Source: an uncultured Halomonas sp.
GTDB taxonomy: Bacteria; Pseudomonadota; Gammaproteobacteria; Pseudomonadales; Halomonadaceae
Direction: 5' to 3'
DNA length: 64,000 nucleotides
Assembly (NCBI RefSeq): GCF_947500835.1
Contig: NZ_CANMTQ010000014.1
Location: 41,688-105,687 of the forward strand
Shown: positions 37,419 to 45,251 of the stretch, piece by piece
Layout: the number at the start of each line of letters is the position of its first letter
How positions within the stretch are numbered: position 1 is the stretch's first letter
Notes under the pieces: generated by a model
What the model saw: the letters and a program-made list of their open reading frames with translations, nothing else
Told to the model about the DNA's origin: nothing
Database searches by the model: none
Translations under genes and position numbers: made by a program

Positions 37419-37481
37419 CGAAAAGAGTGAGCTTGGCCGCGGCTGGTGGTAGAGGTATCAGCGATGCGAAGGTTCACAGGC

Positions 37482-38952
37482 TCATAGCCCTTCGACCAGA
37501 TCCGTCAGGCTTTGCGGAATGACACCTTTATCCCGCAGTGCTTCTCTGACGTGTTTCGGTATGGAAGGAGCGATGGCCACATGTTCCTGCTGCCACGTGA
37601 CGAATCTGGTGTGCAGGTACAGGAATCGCTCGGCGCCTTCCCGTAGCGCTGTCACCGAGCCAGGGAGCTTCTCGGGATTGCGCTTGCAACTGCCGAAACG
37701 GATCCTCTGCTCATCTTCATTGATGGCGACCAGATCGATTTCGACATTGGCACGGTCCCAGTAACCGAGAATGCGTTCGCTGAGTGGAAAGTCGCCCACG
37801 CTTAGACGGCTGCGCTCTTCATAGAGTTGACCGACAAGGGCTTCTAGGGAATGCCCTTCCACTTCGGCGAGCCGCTGTTCCGTTTGCTGGATGAGAACGT
37901 CCATGGGTCGAAACGCGATGGCCGATACCGGCTTTTGCAAGGCCGACAACCAGGCACGCAAGAAATTATCACGAATGTAGTAGCGACCACTGCGCGCCTT
38001 GGGACGGGCGAAGATCGGCAGACGACGTTCGATCATGCGGTAGCGCTGACTCAGAACCTTGAGATAACCGCCTACCTGCTTGGCATCGCCTGGTCCCGAA
38101 ACATTGGCCACCGCCGTCTCGATCTCGGCGTTGTTGCATCCGGGATGGCTTGCCAGGTATTGCAGCACCATGTCGTAGCGCCCACGAAGTTCCCGCAGGA
38201 ACCAGTTGTCGGCCTCGTTACGCAATGGCGATGAACTGGAGAAGAACAGCTTGCGCAGCACCGTTTCCCGATCGGCATCTAGCACACCCTGCTCGTAGGC
38301 GTCGCGATAGAACTTCGGCACACCTTCGAAGAGATTCCACAGGAAAAGCAGCCGCTCGGGAGAGTCATCGGCATGAACACACAGGATTTCCAAGAGAGCG
38401 TATATCGAGGTGTCCGAGCTCCAGAGTATCGGTGGTGCGGTTGAACAATGGCGCATCGCGATTATCCAGAAGCGTTGTCATTTCTGCATGCAGGGAGCCC
38501 AGAACGATCAGCTCTCCGGTACGTCGGCGGAGCGTGCCGCCAATCGATCCACCTCCGCCTGCAACAGCGAGCAGAAATCGAACAGCTGCCGCCGATGAAA
38601 ATACTGAAACTCATCAAGCGCAACGACATAACCTGCTTCCACATAAAGTACCTATCAGTCTGGCCAGCTCGCCCAGACTGGAAATGCGCTCGTCAAGCCC
38701 GAAGGTTTCCAGGTAGCCGTTACAACTAGCCACCACTCCAGCCGGGTCGGAGTCTGGGATCTGGATATATAGTGTTCTGGTGATTCCCGCTCCTTGCAGC
38801 GCTTGCTGGATCAGCGCTGTCTTGCCGATCCGTCGCCTGTCTGAAATCTGCAGAAAGAACCACCGGCGCCGAGCTAGGATGTCCTGAAGCTGTTGCAATT
38901 CGGCATGGCGGCCATAGATGGACCAAGGGGCGGCTTTTGTCATGACTAGCAA
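37482..38952 (-). pseudogene. Degraded archaeal-type AAA ATPase (DUF234 C-terminus)
   Basis: One ATPase gene broken by at least three frameshifts. Frame 1 from ATG 38952 gives SIYGRHAELQQLQDIL and a Walker A-like GRR motif, DRRRIGKTALIQQAL. Near 38620-38640 the frame shifts to VVALDEFQYFHRRQLFDF (Walker B), which stops near 38538. Another frame continues IVLGSLHAEMTTLLDNRDAP to about 38410. The last long frame (to 37482) carries the C-terminal DUF234-like nuclease-type region (RANVEIDLVAINEDEQRIRFGSCK split over its core). Intact relatives are stand-alone ATPases of unclear role. The gene sits between two copies of the astB 3' end and is probably non-functional. Confidence 0.85.
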
Positions 38953-39042
38953 CCCGTATTTAAGGTAAAAATTTTTACCCTATTGCTATAGCGTATGTTA
39001 TCCCTTGTTTTATATGGCTCTTTGCGGTGGGGTAGGCCTCAC

Positions 39043-39105
39043 GCGATGGACAAGCTGACCCAGATTCTCGCGATTGGCAACGTCTATCCGTTTCAGTTGG
39101 GATGA
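39043..39105 (+). pseudogene. Orphan 3' fragment of astB (direct repeat copy 2)
   Basis: Reads AMDKLTQILAIGNVYPFQLG then TGA, against ALDELTQILAIGNVYPFQLG then TAG in astB. The last 49 bases (39055-39103) are identical to 37368-37416, while the inner edge differs in several codons. Only 4 bases separate it from the YnfA-type gene stop, so astB and that gene were probably convergent neighbours before the ATPase segment came in. Confidence 0.88.
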
Positions 39106-39109
39106 GTCT

Positions 39110-39436
39110 TCAGCTACCCCGCGGGCCGAACAGAATCACCCCGGCGCCAACCAGGCAGATGCCGGCGCCGAGCATATCCCAACGATCCGGGGCGCGGTGT
39201 TCGACCAGCCACAGCCAGAGCAGCGACGTAACGATATAGACGCCGCCGTAAGCCGCATAGGCACGGCCGGCATAATCCGTGTCGATCAGGCTGAGCAACC
39301 AGGCGAACAACGCAAGGCTGGCAAGCCCGGGAATCAGCCATGCCATCGATTTATCGAGCCGCCACCAGGCCCAGAACGAGAAGCAGCCGGCAATCTCGGC
39401 CAGCGCCGCGGCAAAATAAAGCAGCAGGGATGTCAT
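39110..39436 (-). CDS. YnfA-family small multidrug-resistance-type membrane protein
   Basis: 108 residues with four predicted transmembrane helices (LLLYFAAALAEIAGCFSFWAW; LIPGLASLALFAWLL; AAYGGVYIVTSLLWLWLVE; MLGAGICLVGAGVILFG). The EIAGCFSFWAWWRL and GRAYAAYGGVYI blocks are typical of the YnfA/UPF0060 family, whose members resemble SMR transporters. It converges on the astB fragment. The substrate is unknown. Confidence 0.9.
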   Translation of the reverse strand: MTSLLLYFAAALAEIAGCFSFWAWWRLDKSMAWLIPGLASLALFAWLLSLIDTDYAGRAYAAYGGVYIVTSLLWLWLVEHRAPDRWDMLGAGICLVGAGVILFGPRGS

Positions 39437-39545
39437 TCACTCGTCTCAAGATGAAACACAAGGGTTCGTCCAAAGATTTCTATGGCCGCGAGCGCAGCGA
39501 TGACACGATGTAAGGGCATGGGTGATTATCTGAGGGGTTTACTGG

Positions 39546-40151
39546 TCAGAGCGATAGCTCACTTAACGGTTGTCCAATGCATCGATCGAAAAGGATAGCC
39601 ATTGCATCGTAGTCGCAATGGTAGGCCGCTATGCTGGCATGTAACCATTCCTCACGCTGGATACTCTCCCAGGAAATTTCGTAGCCGCTATTGATGACGA
39701 TATGCTCGAAAAGTAATCGCTGTGTCCTGCCATTGCCTTCTCTGAAAGGATGGATGACATTCAAGTCACCATAGAGCTCTGCTACGGCTACGATAAGTTG
39801 GTCGCGCGCCAAGTCGACGTAATAACCCTCATGGGCAAACTGTTCAAAAAGCTTGTGTGCTTCTGGTTCGATACGCTGCACATGGCAGAAGCGTGTCTCG
39901 CCCTTGGCGACATCGATGGTGCGAATTTCACCAGCCCAAGAATAAAGGTCCGAAAATAGCTGATGGTGCAAGCCCTTGAGGTAATTGAGATCGTAGGGAG
40001 GCGGCGCGAATTGGATATCCTGCGCTGTGATAGTCGTGAGATCGCGTTCAGCTGACTCGAGAGTGAGATCATCGCGAATATTCAGCAAATTCTTGAGGGT
40101 GGAAGAACCTTCATAGCAATACGGATCTTGCCCGGTACCATACTTGTCCAT
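39546..40151 (-). CDS. fic: Class I Fic-domain AMP-transferase toxin
   Basis: A 201-residue Fic protein with the complete active-site motif HPFREGNGRTQR (134-145) on a helical core, and the flap region SWAGEIRTIDVAKGETRFC. Such enzymes transfer AMP from ATP to a target protein; small Fic proteins of this kind act as toxins (for example on gyrase/topoisomerase IV in the FicT group). The N-terminus (MDKYGTGQDPYCYEGSSTL) matches enterobacterial Fic. Its start overlaps the stop of the yhfG-type antitoxin by one base. Confidence 0.93.
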   Translation of the reverse strand: MDKYGTGQDPYCYEGSSTLKNLLNIRDDLTLESAERDLTTITAQDIQFAPPPYDLNYLKGLHHQLFSDLYSWAGEIRTIDVAKGETRFCHVQRIEPEAHKLFEQFAHEGYYVDLARDQLIVAVAELYGDLNVIHPFREGNGRTQRLLFEHIVINSGYEISWESIQREEWLHASIAAYHCDYDAMAILFDRCIGQPLSELSL

Positions 40152-40315
40152 CAGGGCTGGCGTTGACGGTACTTTTCTAGAACGGCCGCCTTGTCATTCT
40201 TTGGCGGAGAGGCCAACGTTGTGTCAATCCCCTCGAGTCGCATGCTTGCCTCATAATTGGCGCGTTGCATCTTGGCGAAATAAGCCTGCTTATCTTTCAA
40301 GGACACCTTTGACAT
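40151..40315 (-). CDS. yhfG: YhfG-type Fic antitoxin
   Basis: A 54-codon gene immediately upstream of fic: MSKVSLKDKQAYFAKMQRAN, then YEASMRLEGIDTTLASPP. It contains the Fic-inhibition motif [S/T]xxxE[G/N] as Ser24-Met-Arg-Leu-Glu28-Gly29. In class I Fic systems this glutamate reaches into the ATP site of the partner and blocks AMP transfer. The AAGGAAT ribosome site lies before ATG 40315. Stop and fic start share one base (TGATG), coupling antitoxin and toxin synthesis. Confidence 0.9.
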   Translation of the reverse strand: MSKVSLKDKQAYFAKMQRANYEASMRLEGIDTTLASPPKNDKAAVLEKYRQRQP

Positions 40316-40467
40316 ATGGATTCCTTCTTGTCTGAATCATTTTCAATTCTATCGTACCGGGAGTCGCTATGCATGATGCAAGATCGCGTCAAAGAAAAGA
40401 CGGTCAAATTAATGATCTCTCTCATGAGGCGGCTAGCTTGATTTCCGGCAGGCGCAGGTTGCTAGTC

Positions 40468-40698
40468 TCAAGAAGAGAGGGTGATCATTGACGACAGATC
40501 GTCGCTACAACTAAAGCGTACGATGTCACCTTTGACGCTGTACTGAGCAAGTCCACCGCGTTCGGCGCAGTACTCCAACGCAACATCGTAGGGGTGCTTT
40601 CCCGCCGGTGCGGCTCGAGATATTTGTTGAGCTTCTGTGATCATGCTCAGAGCGGTGATGCTTGTAAACGCTAGCAAGGTCATCAAGATGGTGGGCAT
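40468..40698 (-). CDS. Small exported protein, possibly DUF333-like
   Basis: 76 residues with a likely signal peptide (MPTILMTLLAFTSITALSM, cut near EAQQ) and a short domain with two cysteines: YDVALEYCAERGGLAQYSV and DIVRFSCSDD. The spacing around CAERGG resembles the DUF333 (CxxxGG) proteins of periplasm and outer membrane. The function is unknown. It lies alone between the Fic pair and the PEGA-like lipoprotein gene, all on the minus strand. Confidence 0.6.
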   Translation of the reverse strand: MPTILMTLLAFTSITALSMITEAQQISRAAPAGKHPYDVALEYCAERGGLAQYSVKGDIVRFSCSDDLSSMITLSS

Positions 40699-40789
40699 GG
40701 CTGTATATTCCGCGTGTTTTTATCGCAGAAGGCCATCGTATCATTGCCGCGTTCGGTGCAGGATATGACAAGAGATGAGGATGATAATT

Positions 40790-40810
40790 GCCCTCGCAGT
40801 TAGCGAGGGC
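40790..40810 (-). terminator. Hairpin after the lipoprotein gene
   Basis: Perfect 8-base stem GCCCTCGC / GCGAGGGC with a 5-base loop, 8 bases beyond the stop of the minus-strand lipoprotein gene. Only a weak AT-rich stretch follows. Confidence 0.6.
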
Positions 40811-40817
40811 AGAAGGA

Positions 40818-41330
40818 TCAGATGCGACCGATCAGTTCCATCTCTCCTTTCAGGCCAGCGGGTACGTCCTCAAGCAGTACCAAGTTGATATTGCTGTCAC
40901 CGTCGTCGTCATAGGCCACACGCTCACCAAGCTGAGTACTGATTTGATCCGGAGACAGGTTGTACATCGCGCCGGTCAGCGGGTCGACGATCAGCCAGCC
41001 AATCAATCCTCCGAATAGAATATTGCCGCCGATATACCAGCCGTTAGGTGTAGAGTTGATCATCAAGGTACGCTCTTCATAGCCTTCCTTGGAAATTTCG
41101 ACGGTGTAGGTCTTGCCACCGAAATAGGATCCATCGGCTTTCTTGAGCTGTACCGTCGTCGGTGTCTGACCGACAAAAATTTGATTGCTGGTTTCATCAG
41201 TAATGACGACATCCGCATTGGACGGTGTGCTATTGATGGTCACGGTTTGATCTTTATCGCCAACAATACTGGCACAACCTGAGAGCGCCAGTGCGCCCAT
41301 TACGGCAATAATAGCTTTGTTCAGTTTCAT
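40818..41330 (-). CDS. Lipoprotein with a PEGA-like domain
   Basis: A 170-residue lipoprotein: a signal peptide with lipobox ALSGC (Cys19), then a surface-layer PEGA-like repeat (VTINSTPSNADVVITDETSN, VGQTPTTVQLKK, YTVEISKEGYEERTL). A glycine-rich hydrophobic stretch (WYIGGNILFGGLIGWLIVDP) follows, then a predicted soluble tail. The pattern matches a widespread family of small gammaproteobacterial lipoproteins of unknown role. ATG 41330 was chosen because the signal peptide starts there; the frame opens 24 bases earlier. Confidence 0.8.
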   Translation of the reverse strand: MKLNKAIIAVMGALALSGCASIVGDKDQTVTINSTPSNADVVITDETSNQIFVGQTPTTVQLKKADGSYFGGKTYTVEISKEGYEERTLMINSTPNGWYIGGNILFGGLIGWLIVDPLTGAMYNLSPDQISTQLGERVAYDDDGDSNINLVLLEDVPAGLKGEMELIGRI

Positions 41331-41537
41331 TTTTCTCTGCTTAATCTTGTGCATGAATGATAAGGTTTTGTTCGCACGAGCAAGGTTAAAGAATTGAAAC
41401 AGCTGATAATTGCTTAATAAACCGGCTTTTCAAGAGTCTTTTTGCATATTGAGATGCGGCGATACCCAGTCGATATCGCAAAAACTGATATAGCCTTATC
41501 CAAGATTTTCAAATGCTATAGCCAAGAGCATCACTAC

Positions 41538-42014
41538 ATGATCGAAACCCTGGAAATACGGCGGCTCCTACCGGGTTCGCCCCATCTGTTGATGGTCGGC
41601 AAATGGCAATACGAGCAGTGGGGCGACCTGTATCCGGAAACGTCCCAAGAAGCCTGGCAGGAAGAATTGCATCGAGAGTGCGGTACCCGTGGAGTTCCTG
41701 CGGTATTTCTCGCCCTGGCAGAAGGGCGGCCGGTGGGCACTGCAAGCCTGGTGAAAGCGGACATGGAGGTACGCCGCGAACTCGGTCCCTGGCTGGCGTC
41801 GGTATACGTACTGCCTGAGTGGCGCGGGCAGGGTATTGCCTCGCGGCTGGTCAGGTGTGTAGAGGGTGAGGCCCAAGAAGTGGGGATGACAAGGCTTTAT
41901 CTGTTCACGCCGGATCAACAAGCGCTCTATCGCCGATTGGGCTGGAAAGACAAGGAGACACTGGACTATCGCGGCATGAATGTGACGATCATGATGCGTA
42001 GCCTCGCCACTTGA
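41538..42014 (+). CDS. GNAT-family N-acetyltransferase
   Basis: A 158-residue GNAT acetyltransferase. The acetyl-CoA loop reads VLPEWRGQGIASRLV (motif A, [R/Q]xxGx[G/A]), followed by RLYLFTPDQQALYRRLGWK, as in the C-terminal half of the fold. The frame opens 32 codons earlier, but ATG 41538 starts the conserved domain (IETLEIRRLLPG) and follows AAGAGC. The acceptor substrate is unknown. It converges on the PIN toxin gene; a short inverted repeat (GCGTTG TTA CAACGC, 42026-42040) lies between them. Confidence 0.82.
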   Translation: MIETLEIRRLLPGSPHLLMVGKWQYEQWGDLYPETSQEAWQEELHRECGTRGVPAVFLALAEGRPVGTASLVKADMEVRRELGPWLASVYVLPEWRGQGIASRLVRCVEGEAQEVGMTRLYLFTPDQQALYRRLGWKDKETLDYRGMNVTIMMRSLAT

Positions 42015-42047
42015 ATGGCGAATCAGCGTTGTTACAACGCCACGGCA

Positions 42048-42461
42048 TCACTTCTCTTCGAGGCCAAGCAAATATTCTTCCGGTGTCACGACCGGGATCG
42101 GCGAGCCGTCAAAATCACGCACATTACGCGACAGGATGGTGCTGCAATCCGAAGACTCCGCCGCAGCAGCCATGACCGCATCCTCGAAATCCGACCAGCC
42201 AAGCGCCTGAGCGCGTAGTAGCTCCGGTTTTCCCACGGAGGCTACAGTGAAGTGCTTCAACAGCCATTGGATAGCCTGAGCCGCGACGTTTCGGTTCTGG
42301 TGACGAGCGATGATGAAATGAATGGTCGTGATGGCATGAGCAGACAGCGCACCGACAGTCTCGCGTCGAATTATTCTTTCTATTACCGCAGCCGATGCCC
42401 TGTAATGGGGTTCTCGACGTTGGATGACGTCCAGCACCACGTTGGTATCCAGCAGGATCAT
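42048..42461 (-). CDS. PIN-domain ribonuclease toxin
   Basis: A 137-residue PIN protein: MILLDTNVVLDVIQRREPHY with the first catalytic Asp5, the central acidic residues in SDFEDAVMAAAAESS and the terminal SRNVRDF. PIN toxins of type II modules cleave RNA with Mg2+ coordinated by these acids. Its start overlaps the antitoxin stop by 4 bases, giving the usual antitoxin-toxin order. Confidence 0.9.
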   Translation of the reverse strand: MILLDTNVVLDVIQRREPHYRASAAVIERIIRRETVGALSAHAITTIHFIIARHQNRNVAAQAIQWLLKHFTVASVGKPELLRAQALGWSDFEDAVMAAAAESSDCSTILSRNVRDFDGSPIPVVTPEEYLLGLEEK

Positions 42462-42700
42462 CCATGCTTCTCTTGTCGATGCTGGCGGTATTCGGCCTCG
42501 ACATCCACATCGGATGGCACCAAGCCGGTGATGAAGTCCAGTTCGGGTGATGGCACGCTACTTTCCAGGGCGCGCATGCGTCTGAGATAGCGATCGATTA
42601 CCTCGGTCACGCTCAAATCATGGGCCTTGGCATAGGCCTTGGCGAACTCCACGTCCTGGCGCGGCAGGCGGATGGTCAGCTTGACGGTCTCTGTTTGCAT
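42458..42700 (-). CDS. Ribbon-helix-helix antitoxin of the PIN toxin
   Basis: 80 residues. The N-terminal ribbon-helix-helix (VKLTIRLPRQDVEFAKAYAK, AHDLSVTEVIDRYLRRM) is of the DUF6364/CopG type and would bind its own promoter. The acidic C-terminal tail (ELDFITGLVPSDVDVEAEY) should wrap the PIN active site. It starts at ATG 42700; the bases upstream contain TATTATATGAATATTG, an AT-rich promoter-like stretch on this strand. Confidence 0.85.
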   Translation of the reverse strand: MQTETVKLTIRLPRQDVEFAKAYAKAHDLSVTEVIDRYLRRMRALESSVPSPELDFITGLVPSDVDVEAEYRQHRQEKHG

Positions 42701-42839
42701 GCTGTGCCTCTGGTACGGCTATTATATGAATATTGTACGGCTAATGAGCCGCTTGACCAAATAAAATGCTGACTACACTGCCTAGAACCATCACGCCCTC
42801 CTCAAGGACTGCTTTGAAATGGGTGTAGCCAAAATGGCA

Positions 42840-43757
42840 TTACCGGTTATCATCGGTAGCGGTCAATCTGGCATGACGCTCACGAAATAGGCCAATGAAA
42901 TCCTGCGCCAATCGCGAGGCGGGCTGGTCCCGCGGCGTCAACAACGCGAAATCTTCGCCTAAAGAGGGTGAAAAGGGGCACAGCGTCACGCCGTCGCTGC
43001 AGAAGGCGCGGGCGCTGATGGGATCGAGAATCGCCACTCCCAGCCCATGGCGCACCAGCCGTATAGCCTGCAAGGCCAGCGAGACCTCCAGGCGCTGCCG
43101 TGGCCGTATGCCCTCCCCCTCGAGCAACCGGTCCAACGCCATGCGTAACGGATCATGCGTTTCGAAGCAGATCAGACACTCCCCGGCGAGATCGGCGAGG
43201 GTAACGGTTTCCTTCGCTTCGAGAGTATGGCCCGAGGGTAGGGCACAAAGGCTTTCCAACCGAAAGGCTTCCCGATCCATGCGGTCGTCGTTCTCGGCCA
43301 GGATAGCGAAGCCCAGGTCGCAACGTTGAGTGATCACCTCTTCCACCACCTGCTCGGAGCGGTAAGTGGATAGCTCGATGTTGGCGTCGGGATGGACCGG
43401 CACGAAATCCGCCAGTACATCGGGGATGAAGATCAGACCCAGCAAAGGCATGGCGCTGATGCGCAGACCGCCCACCTCTCTGTCACGAATGCGGCGTGCG
43501 GTTTCTTTGAGATGCTCGTTGCCGGCCCAGACGCGGGCCACCTCACGATAAAAAAGCCGTGCTTCCGGGGTCGGTACCAACCGACCACGCTGACGCTCGA
43601 ATAGCGTAAAGCCGATGTCGTGTTCGAGTTGCTTGAGCAGTCGCGTGACGCCGGGCTGGGCGGTCAGCATGCGCTGAGCCGCGCCGGAGACCGTGCCGCA
43701 CTCCATGACGTGCTTGAAGGCCACGATCTGCCGGTCGCTGAGATAAGGTTTGGGCAT
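42840..43757 (-). CDS. LysR-family regulator of the adjacent amine dehydrogenase operon
   Basis: A 305-residue regulator: a winged helix (SDRQIVAFKHVMECGTVSGA, AQRMLTAQPGVTRLLKQLE) and a LysR effector domain. Sequence style is close to OccR/NocR-type regulators of opine and amino-acid catabolism (MPKPYLSDRQIVAFKHVM), a likeness rather than proof. It is transcribed divergently from the FAD oxidoreductase, 92 bases apart, so it very likely controls that operon. Confidence 0.88.
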   Translation of the reverse strand: MPKPYLSDRQIVAFKHVMECGTVSGAAQRMLTAQPGVTRLLKQLEHDIGFTLFERQRGRLVPTPEARLFYREVARVWAGNEHLKETARRIRDREVGGLRISAMPLLGLIFIPDVLADFVPVHPDANIELSTYRSEQVVEEVITQRCDLGFAILAENDDRMDREAFRLESLCALPSGHTLEAKETVTLADLAGECLICFETHDPLRMALDRLLEGEGIRPRQRLEVSLALQAIRLVRHGLGVAILDPISARAFCSDGVTLCPFSPSLGEDFALLTPRDQPASRLAQDFIGLFRERHARLTATDDNR

Positions 43758-43849
43758 AACAATACGCTATAGGTTGACCAGTTATTGATATTGGATCGTA
43801 TAGTCTGGCTGTCATATCGTCGAGTCATGGTCTTTGATGGGAGCGTCGA
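43758..43849 (+). promoter_or_regulatory. Divergent promoter/operator of the amine dehydrogenase operon
   Basis: 92 bases between the LysR gene and the FAD oxidoreductase. A plus-strand pair TTGACC (43774-43779) and TATAGT (43799-43804) has a 19-base spacer, weak as expected for an activated promoter. The outer inverted ATACG (43762-43766) / CGTAT (43797-43801) brackets it and is a candidate LysR site. Confidence 0.4.
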
Positions 43850-44968
43850 ATGGCGCAGCGTGACTTTCTGATCGTCGGCGGTGGCGTGGTGGGCATGGCG
43901 GTGGCCTATGGGCTGGCGCGTGCCGGCCTGAGCGTGACCGTGCTCGACGAAAGCGACGATGCGCTGCGCGCCTCCCGGGGCAATGCCGGTCTGGTCTGGG
44001 TGCAAGGGAAGGGCGTCGGCATGCCGCGCTACGCCGAGTTGAGCTTCGAGGCGGCCAAGGCCTGGGCCGACTTCGCCAGGGAACTGACCGAGCGCACCGG
44101 TATCGATCTCGAATACGAGCAGCGCGGCGGGGTCGATCTGTGCCTCGATGCCGAGGAAGCCCGCTCGCGCCAGCAGGAATACACCACACTTCAGAACGCT
44201 TCCTCCTTTCTGACCCAGGAATTTCGCTGGGAATACCTCGATCGCAAGGCGCTGACGCCTTATTTGCCTGGATTGGGCGAGGCCGTGCAGGGCGGCACCT
44301 GGTCGCCCCACGACGGCCAGTGCAATCCGCTCTATCTGCTGCGTGCCTTGTACGCCGCCAGCCACTCGCTGGGCGTCGACACGCACCCCGCCAGCGCCGT
44401 CGAACGACTCGAGGCAACCGCCAGCGGCTTTCGTGCCACGACGCCTCGGGGCCATTTCGAGGCCGACCGGGTAATCCTCGCGGCGGGCCTGGGTGCGCGG
44501 ACGCTCGCGCCCATGCTGGGGCTGTCCGATGCGGTGCATCCGGTGCGCGGTCAGGTGCTGGTCACCGAACGGCGCCCACCCGGGGCGCGACTGCCCACGC
44601 CGCAGATTCGCCAGACCGCCAGTGGCGGCTACCTGATTGGTGACACCCATGAGGATGCAGGGCTCGACAAGGGCGTGACCCTGGCCATGATGCAGACCCT
44701 GGCCGACAAGGCGGTGCGTATCTATCCGGACCTCGGCGAGGCGCGCCTGGTACGCAGTTGGGGCGCGCTGCGGGTGATGACGCCGGACGGCAATCCGCTC
44801 TACGAGGCCTCCACCACCCATCCCGGTGCCTATAACATCAATTGCCACAGCGGTATTACCCTGGCGGCGTTTCACGCCGGTGGCTTAAGCGATGCGATCC
44901 GCGATGACCGGCTCGCTCAATCCTTTCCGCAATTCTCGGGGGCGCGCTTTCATGTTCCAGCGACTTGA
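43850..44968 (+). CDS. FAD-dependent D-amino-acid/amine dehydrogenase subunit (DAAO family)
   Basis: A 372-residue DadA/HcnC-type flavoprotein. The N-terminal Rossmann motif is FLIVGGGVVGMAVAYGLARAG; the C-terminal FAD block is WGALRVMTPDGNPLYE and NCHSGITLAAFHAGGLSD. In heterotrimeric relatives (opine oxidases, HcnABC, D-hydroxyproline dehydrogenase) this subunit oxidises the amine or imino acid and passes electrons to the next two subunits. It is the first gene of the operon and overlaps the ferredoxin-like gene by 17 bases if ATG 44952 is used. The exact substrate cannot be read from sequence. Confidence 0.88.
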   Translation: MAQRDFLIVGGGVVGMAVAYGLARAGLSVTVLDESDDALRASRGNAGLVWVQGKGVGMPRYAELSFEAAKAWADFARELTERTGIDLEYEQRGGVDLCLDAEEARSRQQEYTTLQNASSFLTQEFRWEYLDRKALTPYLPGLGEAVQGGTWSPHDGQCNPLYLLRALYAASHSLGVDTHPASAVERLEATASGFRATTPRGHFEADRVILAAGLGARTLAPMLGLSDAVHPVRGQVLVTERRPPGARLPTPQIRQTASGGYLIGDTHEDAGLDKGVTLAMMQTLADKAVRIYPDLGEARLVRSWGALRVMTPDGNPLYEASTTHPGAYNINCHSGITLAAFHAGGLSDAIRDDRLAQSFPQFSGARFHVPAT

Positions 44969-45251
44969 CGCTTCAAGCATGCCGGTGCGTCACGTGCAGA
45001 TCTGGCTGGATGGCACGCCACACCAGGTGCCCGAAACGCTGACGGTGGCCGCCGCCGTCCTGCAGCTGCGCGGCTGGCAAGGCTATCGCCGCCATGTGGA
45101 TGGCAGCCCCCGAGCACCGCTGTGCATGATGGGCGTCTGCCAGGAATGTCTGATCACCATCGATGGGCGCGCCAATCGGCAGGGTTGCCTGGAACCGGTG
45201 GCGGAAGGCATGCGCATCGAACGCCAGGGAGGCAGTGTTCATGATGCCTGA
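44952..45251 (+). CDS. (2Fe-2S) subunit of the amine dehydrogenase
   Basis: A small ferredoxin-like subunit (99 residues from ATG 44952; ATG 44979 gives 90 and lies just after the upstream stop). The cluster ligands are visible as CMMGVCQECLITIDG with a fourth Cys in NRQGCLEP, the C-x4-C-x2-C-xn-C plant-type arrangement. It corresponds to HcnA/OoxA-like small subunits that carry one 2Fe-2S cluster between the two flavoproteins. It overlaps the next gene by about 11 bases. Confidence 0.88.
   Translation: MFQRLDASSMPVRHVQIWLDGTPHQVPETLTVAAAVLQLRGWQGYRRHVDGSPRAPLCMMGVCQECLITIDGRANRQGCLEPVAEGMRIERQGGSVHDA

Noticed and set aside
38150..38716. 188-codon plus-strand frame over the broken ATPase
   Set aside because: It is antisense to the ATPase remnants, which have clear Walker motifs; its own sequence is Arg/Ser-rich without features.
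42252..42590. 112-codon plus-strand frame across the PIN toxin-antitoxin pair
   Set aside because: Antisense shadow of two well supported genes.
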